From the NCBI GenBank assembly GCA_024235595.1, contig JACKMC010000004.1, positions 186,001-250,000 of the forward strand: a stretch of 64,000 nt of DNA, read 5' to 3'. Under the pieces are notes generated by a model, which saw only the letters and a program-made list of their open reading frames with translations, was not told the DNA's origin and ran no database searches. Positions 17,289 to 27,015 of the stretch are shown piece by piece. This stretch comes from Zoogloeaceae bacterium. Its GTDB lineage: Bacteria; Pseudomonadota; Gammaproteobacteria; Burkholderiales; Rhodocyclaceae. How positions within the stretch are numbered: position 1 is the first letter of the stretch; each line of letters starts with the position of its first letter. The translations under genes and the position numbers were made by a program.

Positions 17289-18491
17289 TCACTCCGGAAT
17301 TCCGTCTCTGTTCAGCAGTGTGGCCAGGTGCGTGACGATCCGCTCGGCAAGCGCCGCTTTCGATGCCCGCGGCAGCGGATGCCTGCCGTCGTCATCGTAC
17401 AGAATCACCTGGTTGTCGTCGCCGCCCAGGCCGTGCTGGACCAGGTTCCCGACCAGGAGCGGCAATTTCTTGGCCTGCCGCTTGGACTCGGCATACTCGT
17501 CGAGATTGCGGCTCTCTGCAGCGAAACCTACGCAGAACGGACCCTTTTCGAGCGCCGCAACTTCCGCGAGGATGTCCGGGTTGGGCGTCAAGCTGATGAG
17601 CATCTCGTTGCCGGACTTCTTGATCTTGTGCTCCGCCGCGTTCGCCGGTCGATAGTCGGCGACCGCGGCAACGCCGATGAAGATATCGGCCGCGCCGATC
17701 TCACCGAAAACCGCCGACCGCATTTCGAGCGCAGAGTGCACCGGAATCTGCCGCACGCCGCGCGGCACCGGGATCGCCACCGGGCCGCTCACCAGCACCA
17801 CCTCCGCCCCCGCATGAACGCAGGCCCGCGCGAGAGCGAAACCCATCTTTCCGGAGCTCGAATTGGTGATACCGCGCACCGGGTCGATCGCCTCGAAAGT
17901 CGGCCCCGCGGTCAGCACCACACGCCGCCCGGCGAGTCTCTTCGGCTGCAGGAAGGCGATCACTTCCTCGAGCAGTTCGTCGGCTTCGAGCATACGGCCG
18001 AACCCGACTTCACCACACGCCTGCTCGCCCGACGCGGGCCCCAGGAGCCGCACCCCGTCCGCCACCAGTTGCGCCGCGTTGCGTGCAGTCGGAGGACTCT
18101 CCCACATCTGCCTGTTCATCGCCGGCGCGAGCAGCAAGGGCACCTCGCGGGCGAGGCACAGCGTCGTCAGCAGATCATTCGCGAGTCCGGTCGCCACACG
18201 CGCCATGAAATCGGCAGTGGCCGGGGCGACGAGGATCAGGTCCGCATCGCGGGTCAGATCGATGTGCGCCATGTTGTTCGGCATGCGAGGATCCCAAAGG
18301 TCACTCCATACCGTGTTGCCGGACAAGGCCTGGAAGGTGACCGCCGAAACGAACTTCGCCCCACTCTCGGAAAGCACGACGTGCACGTCCGCCCCTTCCT
18401 TGCCCAAAAGGCGCGTCAGCTCTGCCGCCTTGTAGGCAGCGACGCCGCCGGTCACCCCAAGGACGATCTTTCGCCCCACCAGATAATTCAT
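17289..18491 (-). CDS. coaBC: Phosphopantothenoylcysteine decarboxylase / phosphopantothenate-cysteine ligase
   Basis: A bifunctional coenzyme A biosynthesis enzyme of 400 residues. The N-terminal flavoprotein CoaC domain has GVTGGVAAYKA, the active-site region around NNMAHIDLT and the substrate clamp AMNRQMWE. The CoaB half has the CTP-dependent ligase motifs GPTFEAIDPVRGITNSSSG and AAVADYRP. The ATG at 18491 was preferred to one seven codons upstream because the family begins here and GGACAATGG precedes it. It is divergent from radC. Confidence 0.95.
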   Translation of the reverse strand: MNYLVGRKIVLGVTGGVAAYKAAELTRLLGKEGADVHVVLSESGAKFVSAVTFQALSGNTVWSDLWDPRMPNNMAHIDLTRDADLILVAPATADFMARVATGLANDLLTTLCLAREVPLLLAPAMNRQMWESPPTARNAAQLVADGVRLLGPASGEQACGEVGFGRMLEADELLEEVIAFLQPKRLAGRRVVLTAGPTFEAIDPVRGITNSSSGKMGFALARACVHAGAEVVLVSGPVAIPVPRGVRQIPVHSALEMRSAVFGEIGAADIFIGVAAVADYRPANAAEHKIKKSGNEMLISLTPNPDILAEVAALEKGPFCVGFAAESRNLDEYAESKRQAKKLPLLVGNLVQHGLGGDDNQVILYDDDGRHPLPRASKAALAERIVTHLATLLNRDGIPE

Positions 18492-18513
18492 GCCATTGTC
18501 CTCAAAATGCAAT

Positions 18514-18548
18514 TAGAATCCACTCACTTCAAGTCGTGAAGGATTCTA
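18514..18548. promoter_or_regulatory. Inverted repeat in the coaBC-radC divergent promoter
   Basis: TAGAATCC at 18514-18521 is repeated inverted as GGATTCTA at 18541-18548. On its outward-reading strand each arm contains TAGAAT, one base from the -10 consensus, so the symmetry may simply be two facing -10 boxes with overlapping transcripts, or an operator. The right arm ends seven bases before the radC start. Confidence 0.4.
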
Positions 18549-18554
18549 CACGCC

Positions 18555-19232
18555 ATGGCGATCACGGATTGGCCGGCGAGCGAGCGGCCGCGCGAAAAGC
18601 TCCTCAAGACGGGCGCGCGCAACCTCAGCGATGCCGAGATCCTTGCCCTGTTCCTGCGCGTCGGCATCAAGGGCAAGAGTGCGGTGGACCTGGCCAGAGA
18701 CCTGTTGCAGCGGTTTGGTACCCTGACCCGCCTTTGCAGTGCCTCCGCCGAGGAATTCGCGGCCTTCCCAGGCATGGGCCTGGCAAAGTACGCCCAATTG
18801 CAGGCCGCCACCGAACTGGCCCGCCGGGCACTGCGCGAAGAACTGTCGAACGGGTCGCTCTTCGATTCCCCAACCGCAGTCAGCGAGTGGCTGCGACTGA
18901 ACCTCGCCCACCTCGAGCATGAAGTGTTCATGGTGCTCCTACTGAACGCCCGGCACCAGTTGATCGACGCGGTCGAGTTGTTCCGCGGCACGCTCACGCA
19001 GACCAGCGTCTATCCGCGCGAAGTGGTCAAGCTCACGCTGAAAGCGAACGCGGCAGCGGTGATCCTCGCACACAACCACCCCTCCGGCGCAGCCGAACCG
19101 AGCGCCGCCGACCGTAACCTCACGGTCAGCCTCAAGCAGGCACTGGCGACGGTCGACGTCCAAGTCCTCGACCATTTCATTGTCGCGGGCAACATCGACC
19201 CGCTATCCTTCGCTCGCATGGGCCTCCTCTGA
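18555..19232 (+). CDS. radC: RadC family protein (JAB/MPN domain)
   Basis: A 225-residue protein with an N-terminal helix-hairpin-helix region (LSDAEILALFLRVG and FPGMGLAKYAQL) and a C-terminal JAMM metalloprotease-like domain with the complete metal-binding motif HNHPSGAAEPSAAD. The historical link to DNA repair has not been supported, so the cellular role is uncertain. It lies between coaBC and rpmB as in many beta- and gammaproteobacteria. Confidence 0.93.
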   Translation: MAITDWPASERPREKLLKTGARNLSDAEILALFLRVGIKGKSAVDLARDLLQRFGTLTRLCSASAEEFAAFPGMGLAKYAQLQAATELARRALREELSNGSLFDSPTAVSEWLRLNLAHLEHEVFMVLLLNARHQLIDAVELFRGTLTQTSVYPREVVKLTLKANAAAVILAHNHPSGAAEPSAADRNLTVSLKQALATVDVQVLDHFIVAGNIDPLSFARMGLL

Positions 19233-19387
19233 GCGAATATCCAATCGCCTCGCGGGCCGGCCTTCGAGCCTCGCCGCGACTGTCGAGTCCGGGCTGCGGG
19301 TCCTTCGGAAGCCCCATCCGATTGCCGGGCCGTCGTCGAAGTCACCTAAATGCAATCAAGGACTTGAGCTTTCCCCAAAGCATCCCG

Positions 19388-19393
19388 TATAAT
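19388..19393 (+). promoter_or_regulatory. -10 box of the rpmB-rpmG promoter
   Basis: A perfect TATAAT lies 40 bases before the rpmB start in the radC-rpmB gap. No good -35 hexamer sits 16-18 bases upstream; a TTGAGC is present but only eight bases away. The context CCCGTATAAT recurs before ribF at 52019-52027. Confidence 0.6.
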
Positions 19394-19432
19394 CAGCGGC
19401 TTTTCGACTTACCGAATTCCCTGGAGCAGAAG

Positions 19433-19669
19433 ATGGCTCGCGTTTGCCAAGTTACCGGAAAGGCACCGATGGTCGGGAACAATGTTTCCCATGCCAACAA
19501 TAGAACCAAGCGCCGCTTCCTGCCGAACCTGCAGTACCGCAAGTTCTGGAGCGAAGCTCAAAACCGCTGGGTGCACCTGCGCGTGTCAAACGCAGGCCTG
19601 CGTACGATCGACAAGAAGGGCATTGACATCGTGTTGGCCGAGTTGCGCGCCCGCGGCGACAAGGTCTGA
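19433..19669 (+). CDS. rpmB: 50S ribosomal protein L28
   Basis: A 78-residue L28, complete in length and sequence (MARVCQVTGKAPMVGNNVSH at the start, SNAGLRTIDKKGID in the C-terminal half). GGAGCAGAAG precedes the ATG at 19433, which replaces longer upstream frames. Forms an operon with rpmG, 25 bases downstream. Confidence 0.98.
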   Translation: MARVCQVTGKAPMVGNNVSHANNRTKRRFLPNLQYRKFWSEAQNRWVHLRVSNAGLRTIDKKGIDIVLAELRARGDKV

Positions 19670-19694
19670 GCGAACTCTGTAATCGGAGACTGAC

Positions 19695-19862
19695 ATGGCC
19701 AAAGGCGCCCGCGAAAAAATCAAGCTCGAATCCACAGCCGGAACCGGGCACTTCTACACGACTTCCAAGAACAAGCGCACCACACCCGGAAAGCTCGAGT
19801 TCATGAAGTACGATCCGGTCGTGCGCAAACACGTCGCGTACAAGGAAGTGAAGCTGAAGTAA
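19695..19862 (+). CDS. rpmG: 50S ribosomal protein L33
   Basis: A 55-residue L33 (MAKGAREKIKLESTAGTGHF ... KLEFMKYDPVVRKHVAYKE). It lacks the CxxC zinc pairs of the C+ form, so it is the zinc-independent paralogue. CGGAGAC lies just upstream. A strong terminator follows 28 bases after the stop. Confidence 0.97.
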   Translation: MAKGAREKIKLESTAGTGHFYTTSKNKRTTPGKLEFMKYDPVVRKHVAYKEVKLK

Positions 19863-19890
19863 TTCCCGCCGTCCCGTCCGGCAGCAGAAA

Positions 19891-19919
19891 AGCCCGCCTC
19901 GCAAGAAGCGGGCTTTTTT
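19891..19919 (+). terminator. rpmBG terminator
   Basis: AGCCCGC (19891-19897) pairs with GCGGGCT (19908-19914), followed by a run of T. A canonical intrinsic terminator for the ribosomal-protein operon. Confidence 0.9.
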
Positions 19920-19976
19920 ATTCATGTCGCTTCGGCCAGCCGTGCGAATGAAGAGCCTTTGCGCTCGGAACAACAA

Positions 19977-20004
19977 AAAACCGCCGGTTTGACGCGGCGG
20001 TTTT
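19977..20004 (-). terminator. Terminator of the cold-shock gene
   Basis: AAAACCGCC (19977-19985) pairs with GGCGGTTTT (19996-20004). Read leftward from the cold-shock gene it ends in a T-run, the arrangement of an intrinsic terminator; the A/T flanks could let it work both ways. Confidence 0.85.
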
Positions 20005-20037
20005 AGTACCCAGCGGAGCCTGGCTCCGCCGTGAGCG

Positions 20038-20241
20038 TCAGGCCTTCTGGATGTTGGAAGCCTGTTTGCCTTTCGGACCCTGGGTAACCTCGAAGCTGAC
20101 TTTCTCGCCCTCTTTGAGCGACTTGAAGCCACTCATGGTGATGGCGGAGAAGTGCGCGAACAAGTCCTCGCTACCATCGTCCGGGGTGATGAAGCCGAAG
20201 CCCTTCGAGTCGTTGAACCACTTAACAGTGCCAGTTGCCAT
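20038..20241 (-). CDS. Cold-shock protein (CspA family)
   Basis: A 67-residue single cold-shock domain with both RNA-binding motifs, KGFGFI and DLFAHF. It acts as an RNA chaperone or antiterminator; whether it is cold-induced or constitutive cannot be seen. An ATG three codons upstream is also open, but it touches the AAGGA ribosome site, whereas the ATG at 20241 has a proper nine-base spacing. A leader hairpin (20275-20291) lies 34-50 bases before the start. Confidence 0.96.
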   Translation of the reverse strand: MATGTVKWFNDSKGFGFITPDDGSEDLFAHFSAITMSGFKSLKEGEKVSFEVTQGPKGKQASNIQKA

Positions 20242-20639
20242 ATTGCTCATTCCTTCAATTAAACGCATGTCTGACCGGTCTCCCCGACCGGATTGCACCA
20301 CTCTCGCCGCGCGGAACACAGCAAAACTCCATCGAACCCGGAAATGAGTCACAGGAGAGCGCGTCGATCCGCCCGTCGAACAAGGCACGCCTGAGTTTTT
20401 ACTGACTTGAATACGCCCCGTCAACGCCTGTTCGCACGATTTTTCTGCCGCATCGCAGCAATTCACCTATGCGAATCAGCCCAGCAGCTTGCAATTCTCA
20501 GAAATGGCCTTATCTGTCATGTAGTTGAACGAAAATCGCAGCGCAATATCGATTTCTTCGGCGAAGGTGGCAAAAACAACACATTGGGTCGATCGGCGCG
20601 TGTGTTGCACTCTCTTCGCACTTGGTTAGAATGAATCTC
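20242..20639. other. Divergent intergenic region between the cold-shock gene and clpS
   Basis: About 400 bases without a credible gene. CCGGTC-TCCCC-GACCGG (20275-20291) is a perfect hairpin in the probable 5' leader of the cold-shock mRNA. The right half must hold the clpS-clpA promoter; I do not see a clear consensus pair there. Confidence 0.5.
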
Positions 20640-20948
20640 ATGGCAACCCGTAAACAAGACGAATTCCTGCTTGAGGCCGAGCGCTCGAAGGTCAAGCCGC
20701 CGCCGATGTACAAAGTCATGTTGCTGAATGACGATTTCACACCGATGGATTTCGTGATCGTGGTTCTGCAGAAATTTTTCAGCAAGGACAGAGAACAAGC
20801 AACGCGAATCATGCTCAAAGTCCATAAAGAAGGGATGGGGGTGTGTGGCACCTACCCCAAGGACCTGGCAGCCACGAAGGTGGAACAGGTAGTGGCTTTT
20901 GCGAGGCAACACCAGCACCCCCTCGCGTGCGTCATGGAGGAAAACTAG
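20640..20948 (+). CDS. clpS: ClpS adaptor of the ClpAP protease
   Basis: A 102-residue adaptor that delivers N-degron substrates to ClpA. The substrate-pocket and ClpA-contact elements are present: PPPMYKVMLLNDDFTPMDFV, the VHKEGMGVCGTY segment and the VEQVVAFARQHQHPLACVME end. The start is not certain: ATGs at 20631 and 20640 are both open and neither has a strong ribosome site; I chose the second by family alignment. It is two bases ahead of clpA. Confidence 0.95.
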   Translation: MATRKQDEFLLEAERSKVKPPPMYKVMLLNDDFTPMDFVIVVLQKFFSKDREQATRIMLKVHKEGMGVCGTYPKDLAATKVEQVVAFARQHQHPLACVMEEN

Positions 20949-20950
20949 GA

Positions 20951-23227
<2,277 letters not shown>

Positions 23228-23250
23228 CCCTCCCTGCCGCCACTCATCCA

Positions 23251-23276
23251 AGGCAGCCTGCGGGCTGCCTTTTTCT
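23251..23276 (+). terminator. clpSA terminator
   Basis: AGGCAGCC (23251-23258) pairs with GGCTGCCT (23263-23270), followed by a T-rich run. Canonical intrinsic terminator 23 bases after the clpA stop. Confidence 0.92.
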
Positions 23277-23517
23277 TTCATGCCTATGGGCGGTTTCTCC
23301 CTGCCAGGCGCAGGCGCGCCGCCATCTTGCGCACCGATTTCTCGTGTTCGGTCATCTTGCCGCGGGCGGGATCGCGCCTTCTGCCCGACGGATCCGATCG
23401 GCGTTGCGGTCGGTTTCATTTCAGCGCACGTAAAATGTGTTCCTGCGACAATTTCCCTTGAAGGCGTTCCGCCAGTTGCAATCGACTCCTTTCACAAACC
23501 TACGAGGAAGATCCAGC

Positions 23518-24000
23518 ATGACCATTCAGACCGCAGACCTTTGTGATCAACACGAAGAAAAGGTGCGTGTCGCAGACCCGATCGGGCTGCGCAATTTCGG
23601 CGGGCTCGCAGCCTTTGGCGGCCCAATCAGTACCTTGAAGGCCTTTGAAGACAACTCCCTGGTACGGACTGCGCTGGAGAGCCCGGGCGAAGGTCGGGTT
23701 CTGGTGGTCGATGCCGGCGGCTCGCTTCGCTGCGCCATGGTCGGCGACCAGTTGGCGCTGCTCGGGGTAAAGAACGGCTGGGCGGGGGTCGTGGTGTATG
23801 GCTGCATCCGTGATTCCCACGAAATCGGGCAGATGGAGATCGGGGTCATGGCGCTCGCGACGCACCCGAGAAAGAGCGTCAAGAAGGGCATTGGCGAGCG
23901 TGACATTCCGGTGCGTTTCGCAGGCCTGACCTTCGTTCCCGGGGAGTACCTGTATGCCGACCATGACGGCATCCTGACGAGCGCCGAGGCCTTGCTCTGA
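23518..24000 (+). CDS. rraA: RraA family protein (RNase E regulator / HMG aldolase type)
   Basis: A 160-residue protein collinear with RraA: TADLCDQHEEKVRVADP at the start, VDAGGSLRCAMVGDQLA, and GWAGVVVYGCIRDSHEIGQM. E. coli RraA binds RNase E and lowers its activity, while close relatives are 4-hydroxy-4-methyl-2-oxoglutarate/oxaloacetate aldolases. The R-D pair used by the aldolases is present in GCIRD, so either role is possible. GAGGAAG precedes the ATG at 23518. It stands alone. Confidence 0.9.
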   Translation: MTIQTADLCDQHEEKVRVADPIGLRNFGGLAAFGGPISTLKAFEDNSLVRTALESPGEGRVLVVDAGGSLRCAMVGDQLALLGVKNGWAGVVVYGCIRDSHEIGQMEIGVMALATHPRKSVKKGIGERDIPVRFAGLTFVPGEYLYADHDGILTSAEALL

Positions 24001-24137
24001 GCCGTAATTCAAGCCAGCTTCCAGGACGGCAAGACCGCATCGCAACACAGAATGATTTCATTTTCAGAAAACACCTTTCAGATTGTGAAACAAACGCTCC
24101 AACACGATGTTTTTAAAGAATAAAATTGTTTCTTATA

Positions 24138-24149
24138 TCTTATATAAGA
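24138..24149. promoter_or_regulatory. AT-only palindrome upstream of aceA
   Basis: TCTTATATAAGA is a perfect 12-base palindrome in the most AT-rich stretch of the rraA-aceA gap, about 150 bases before aceA; the preceding TCTTATA repeats part of it. It could be an operator for a glyoxylate-shunt regulator or a promoter element; the regulator is not known. Confidence 0.4.
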
Positions 24150-24297
24150 CCTATTGCTGCCCTGCAAGATATTACCTATACTCTTTCCTATGCCGGATGC
24201 CCTCAGCAATGTCCTGGGAGCCCGGCAGGATCTGACCGAGCAATCGGCCACATCCTGGTGACACCCCTTCTCCCTCGTAACTCGTCAAGGAAAAACC

Positions 24298-25611
24298 ATG
24301 ACCATGACCCGCGAACAACAAATCGCCGCCCTCGAAAAGGACTGGGCTGAGAATCCCCGCTGGAAGCTCGTCAAGCGCGGCTACAGCGCCGCCGACGTCG
24401 TTCGTCTGCGCGGCAGCCTGCAGCCCGAGTACACCCTGGCGAAGAATGGCGCCGAGAAGCTGTGGGCGAAGGTCAACGGTGGTGCGAAGAAGGGCTATGT
24501 CAACGCGTTTGGCGCCATCACTGCCGGCCAGGCCATGCAGCAGGCCAAGGCCGGCCTCGAGGCCGTGTATCTGTCCGGCTGGCAGGTTGCCGCCGACGGC
24601 AACACTTCCGAAACCATGTACCCGGACCAGTCGCTCTACGCCTATGACTCGGTACCGACGATGGTTCGCCGCATCAACAACACCTTCAAGCGCGCCGACG
24701 AGATTCAATGGGGTCGCGGCATCAATCCGGGCGACAAGGAATTCATCGACTACTTCCTGCCCATCGTTGCCGATGCGGAAGCCGGTTTCGGCGGCGTGCT
24801 GAACGCTTTCGAACTGATGAAGAACATGATCACCGCCGGTGCCGCCGGTGTTCACTTTGAAGACCAGCTGGCTGCCGTGAAGAAATGCGGCCACATGGGT
24901 GGCAAGGTGCTGGTGCCGACCCGCGAAGCGGTCGAGAAGCTGATCGCTGCACGTTTCGCGGCCGACGTGATGGGCGTGCCCACCATCGTTCTGGCGCGTA
25001 CCGATGCCGAAGCTGCGAACCTGCTGACCAGCGACTGCGACGAGAACGACCGTCCCTTCGTCACCGGCGAGCGCACCCAGGAAGGCTTCTACCGCGTCAA
25101 GAACGGTCTCGAACAGGCCATCAGCCGCGGCGTGGCGTATGCACCGTATGCCGACCTGGTTTGGTGCGAAACCGGTGTGCCCGACATCGGCTTCGCCCGC
25201 GAATTCGCCCAGGCGGTTCAAGCTGCATGTCCGGGCAAGCTGCTGTCGTACAACTGCTCGCCTTCCTTCAACTGGAAGAAGAACCTCGACGACAAGCAGA
25301 TCGCCAGCTTCCAGGACGACCTGGCCGCACTGGGATACAAGTACCAGTTCATCACCCTGGCCGGTATCCATATCAACTGGTACAACACCTTCCAGTTCGC
25401 GCACGCCTACGCCGGTGGCGAAGGCATGAAGCACTACACCGAAATGGTGCAGGAGCCCGAATTCGCTGCACGCGAACAAGGCTACACCTTCGTGTCGCAC
25501 CAGCAGGAAGTCGGTGCCGGCTACTTCGACGATGTGACCACCGTGATCCAGGGCGGCTCCTCCTCCGTGAAAGCCCTCACCGGCTCGACGGAAGAAGAGC
25601 AGTTCCACTAA
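24298..25611 (+). CDS. aceA: Isocitrate lyase
   Basis: A 437-residue enzyme that cleaves isocitrate to glyoxylate and succinate, the first step of the glyoxylate bypass. The catalytic loop KKCGHMGGK with the active cysteine is intact, as are WCETGVPDIGFA and the substrate-site NCSPSFNW. CAAGGAAAAACC precedes the ATG. Together with aceK-icd in this window it marks the ability to grow on acetate or fatty acids. Two hairpins follow. Confidence 0.97.
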   Translation: MTMTREQQIAALEKDWAENPRWKLVKRGYSAADVVRLRGSLQPEYTLAKNGAEKLWAKVNGGAKKGYVNAFGAITAGQAMQQAKAGLEAVYLSGWQVAADGNTSETMYPDQSLYAYDSVPTMVRRINNTFKRADEIQWGRGINPGDKEFIDYFLPIVADAEAGFGGVLNAFELMKNMITAGAAGVHFEDQLAAVKKCGHMGGKVLVPTREAVEKLIAARFAADVMGVPTIVLARTDAEAANLLTSDCDENDRPFVTGERTQEGFYRVKNGLEQAISRGVAYAPYADLVWCETGVPDIGFAREFAQAVQAACPGKLLSYNCSPSFNWKKNLDDKQIASFQDDLAALGYKYQFITLAGIHINWYNTFQFAHAYAGGEGMKHYTEMVQEPEFAAREQGYTFVSHQQEVGAGYFDDVTTVIQGGSSSVKALTGSTEEEQFH

Positions 25612-25625
25612 GACCTTGCCCACTC

Positions 25626-25649
25626 CCGTGGCAATCTTGATTGCCACGG
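25626..25649 (+). repeat. Perfect hairpin after aceA
   Basis: An 11-bp inverted repeat (25626-25636 with 25639-25649) separated by only two bases, starting 14 bases after the aceA stop. It has no T-run. It is probably a 3'-end stabiliser in front of the true terminator. Confidence 0.6.
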
Positions 25650-25664
25650 TCGGAAAAGAGCTCG

Positions 25665-25697
25665 AACGCCTCCCAAACGGGAGGCGTTTTCTTTTTT
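25665..25697 (+). terminator. aceA terminator
   Basis: AACGCCTCCC (25665-25674) pairs with GGGAGGCGTT (25679-25688) around a four-base loop, followed by a T-rich run. A strong intrinsic terminator that separates aceA from the peptide cluster. Confidence 0.92.
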
Positions 25698-25776
25698 GCA
25701 GTCGCTCGGACGAGTTCGTTTATGCGTGCGTGCGGGGGATCCTGAACGGCCCCGTTCGTGCAGAGTGTTCCATTCA

Positions 25777-25792
25777 TGTGACGCAAGCCACA
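25777..25792. promoter_or_regulatory. Crp-like box before peptide gene 1
   Basis: TGTGA-CGCAAG-CCACA matches 9 of the 10 fixed bases of the TGTGA-N6-TCACA consensus. It lies 140 bases before the first double-glycine peptide gene, a distance consistent with activation if the transcript has a leader. A Crp-family regulator with matching recognition residues is encoded at 37900-38559. Confidence 0.6.
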
Positions 25793-25931
25793 CCTTGGCT
25801 GTGACCACGACGGCTGTATCCGTATCCGATTTGCGTGAATCTGTTCGTGACAGTCCGAAGCGGGCGGGGGCGATTCCCTCGGCACGCCTTGCCGGCTGTC
25901 GTTTCCCCACGTTACGCAAAGGAGATCAATC

Positions 25932-26132
25932 ATGAGCACCCAGCCAACCATACGCCGCACCGCCCACCAGGCGATGCCGATCGAGTTGTCCCCGTCGGAC
26001 ACGGAACAGGTCAGCGGTGGCCTCATCGGCCTTCTTCTGCTCGGCGGCGCGGCTCTCCTGCTTGCCGGCTGCCAAAGCTGCACCGCCCACGGCAGCGCAG
26101 GCAGGAAGCCAACCACGCCCCCCGGAGGCTGA
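25932..26132 (+). CDS. Double-glycine leader peptide 1 (lipobox-like core, CxxC)
   Basis: A 66-residue peptide. Residues 1-30 form a leader ending LSPSDTEQVSGG, the type cut after GG by C39 peptidase-ABC exporters such as the one encoded at 29121. The core starts with a hydrophobic stretch (LIGLLLLGGAALLLAGC), then has CQSC, a histidine and a basic/proline tail RKPTTPPGG. LAGC also fits a lipoprotein box, so the mature peptide might be membrane-bound. It is a paralogue of the peptide at 27648. AAAGGAGATCAATC precedes the ATG. Function unknown; bacteriocin-like or signalling peptide are options. Confidence 0.75.
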   Translation: MSTQPTIRRTAHQAMPIELSPSDTEQVSGGLIGLLLLGGAALLLAGCQSCTAHGSAGRKPTTPPGG

Positions 26133-26312
26133 TCACGGGGCCGGCGGCGTCACGCTGCGGGACATTGCACGCCAACGAGAGTGCACTGCATCACTCAAGC
26201 CAAGTGCCATGTGACGTCGAGCCGCTCGCCGCGGGGCCTTACCGTAGTTTCGTGGCCCGCCCCCCGCAGGCTGCGACCAAACCCCTTCTTGCGCACCTAG
26301 ACGGAGATCATC

Positions 26313-26570
26313 ATGAAAAGCAATCGACTCGCCAAACCGCAACACATCACCGCCAACGAACTCGAGGCTGTGGCCCGCCAAGGTCTTGAGCGTGCCATGG
26401 CAGCGAGGCAGGCCATGAACGAACTGAGCGAAGCCGAACTCGCACAGGTCTCGGGTGGCGCCGTGATGTCGAAACTCGCGTTCCCCATCGTTGCAGGCGG
26501 CATCTTCGGTCCGATCCGTTATCCCAACGATCCGCTTGGCGGCAAGACGACCGTCCCGGTACTTTTCTGA
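26313..26570 (+). CDS. Double-glycine leader peptide 2
   Basis: An 85-residue peptide with a long helical leader (residues 1-49) that ends NELSEAELAQVSGG. The 36-residue core begins AVMSKLAFPIVAGGIFGPI and is rich in glycine and hydrophobic residues, without cysteine, in the manner of unmodified class II bacteriocins or microcins. CGGAGATCATC precedes the ATG. The leader matches those of the other three peptides, predicting shared export by the HlyD/PCAT pair downstream. Target and role are not known. Confidence 0.75.
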   Translation: MKSNRLAKPQHITANELEAVARQGLERAMAARQAMNELSEAELAQVSGGAVMSKLAFPIVAGGIFGPIRYPNDPLGGKTTVPVLF

Positions 26571-26580
26571 GGACGCCGTC

Positions 26581-27015
26581 ATGTCCACCACTACCGAGAC
26601 GCTGTGCCCAAGCGCCCAGCACGACTGGGACGATGCAAGGCTCTTCGCGGTTGTCGGTGGCACCCCGGACAGGCCGGAAACGGCCTATCTCGACCAGACC
26701 CAGCCGGTCACGCCGGCCTTGCTGGGCCTTGCCGGACCGGTGACGCCCGCCGAAGTCTTTCGATTTGCCGCGCCGTGTGCGAAAGGCGGCTGCGGACACT
26801 TCGATGAGCACCGAAACAGCTGTCGACTGGCCGAAAAGACGGTCCGTCTGGCGCCGGTGGTTTTCGAGAAACTGCCGCGCTGTGCGATCCGGGCCTCCTG
26901 TCGCTGGTGGCAGCAGGAAGGCGCAAGTGCGTGTCGCCGCTGCCCCCAGGTCGTCACTGTCGACTACGCGCCTTCCCCTGCCATGCGAACGGCCGCCGAC
27001 CCCACCGTCGCCTGA
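26581..27015 (+). CDS. Cysteine-rich small protein of unknown function in peptide cluster
   Basis: A 144-residue protein ten bases after peptide 2, with GAGGACGCCGTC before the ATG. Eight cysteines lie at residues 9, 66, 71, 81, 101, 107, 118 and 121. The run from 66 to 121 (APCAKGGCGHF, NSCRL, LPRCAIRASCRWW, SACRRCP) looks like a zinc or iron-sulfur binding module. It has no signal peptide or membrane helix. I do not recognise a named family. A role as modification, maturation or immunity factor for the peptides is inference from position only. Confidence 0.8.
   Translation: MSTTTETLCPSAQHDWDDARLFAVVGGTPDRPETAYLDQTQPVTPALLGLAGPVTPAEVFRFAAPCAKGGCGHFDEHRNSCRLAEKTVRLAPVVFEKLPRCAIRASCRWWQQEGASACRRCPQVVTVDYAPSPAMRTAADPTVA

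Larger units (their letters stand above)
25612..25931. other. Region between aceA and the peptide cluster
   Basis: 320 bases. It holds, in order, a hairpin, an intrinsic terminator (both annotated separately), a Crp-like box and the probable promoter of the first peptide gene. I see no credible gene in it. Confidence 0.6.

Noticed and set aside
19374..19379. TTGAGC as -35 box for rpmB
   Set aside because: Only eight bases from the TATAAT; too close for a standard promoter.
23281..23517. Short minus-strand frame between clpA and rraA
   Set aside because: Only 23 codons from a weak start; no ribosome site or similarity that I can support.
26313..26570. Lanthipeptide or YcaO-type modified peptide
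   Set aside because: No LanM/LanBC, YcaO, radical-SAM or similar modification enzyme is encoded in the cluster; the peptides are better described as plain double-glycine peptides, with a possible exception for the action of the cysteine-rich protein.
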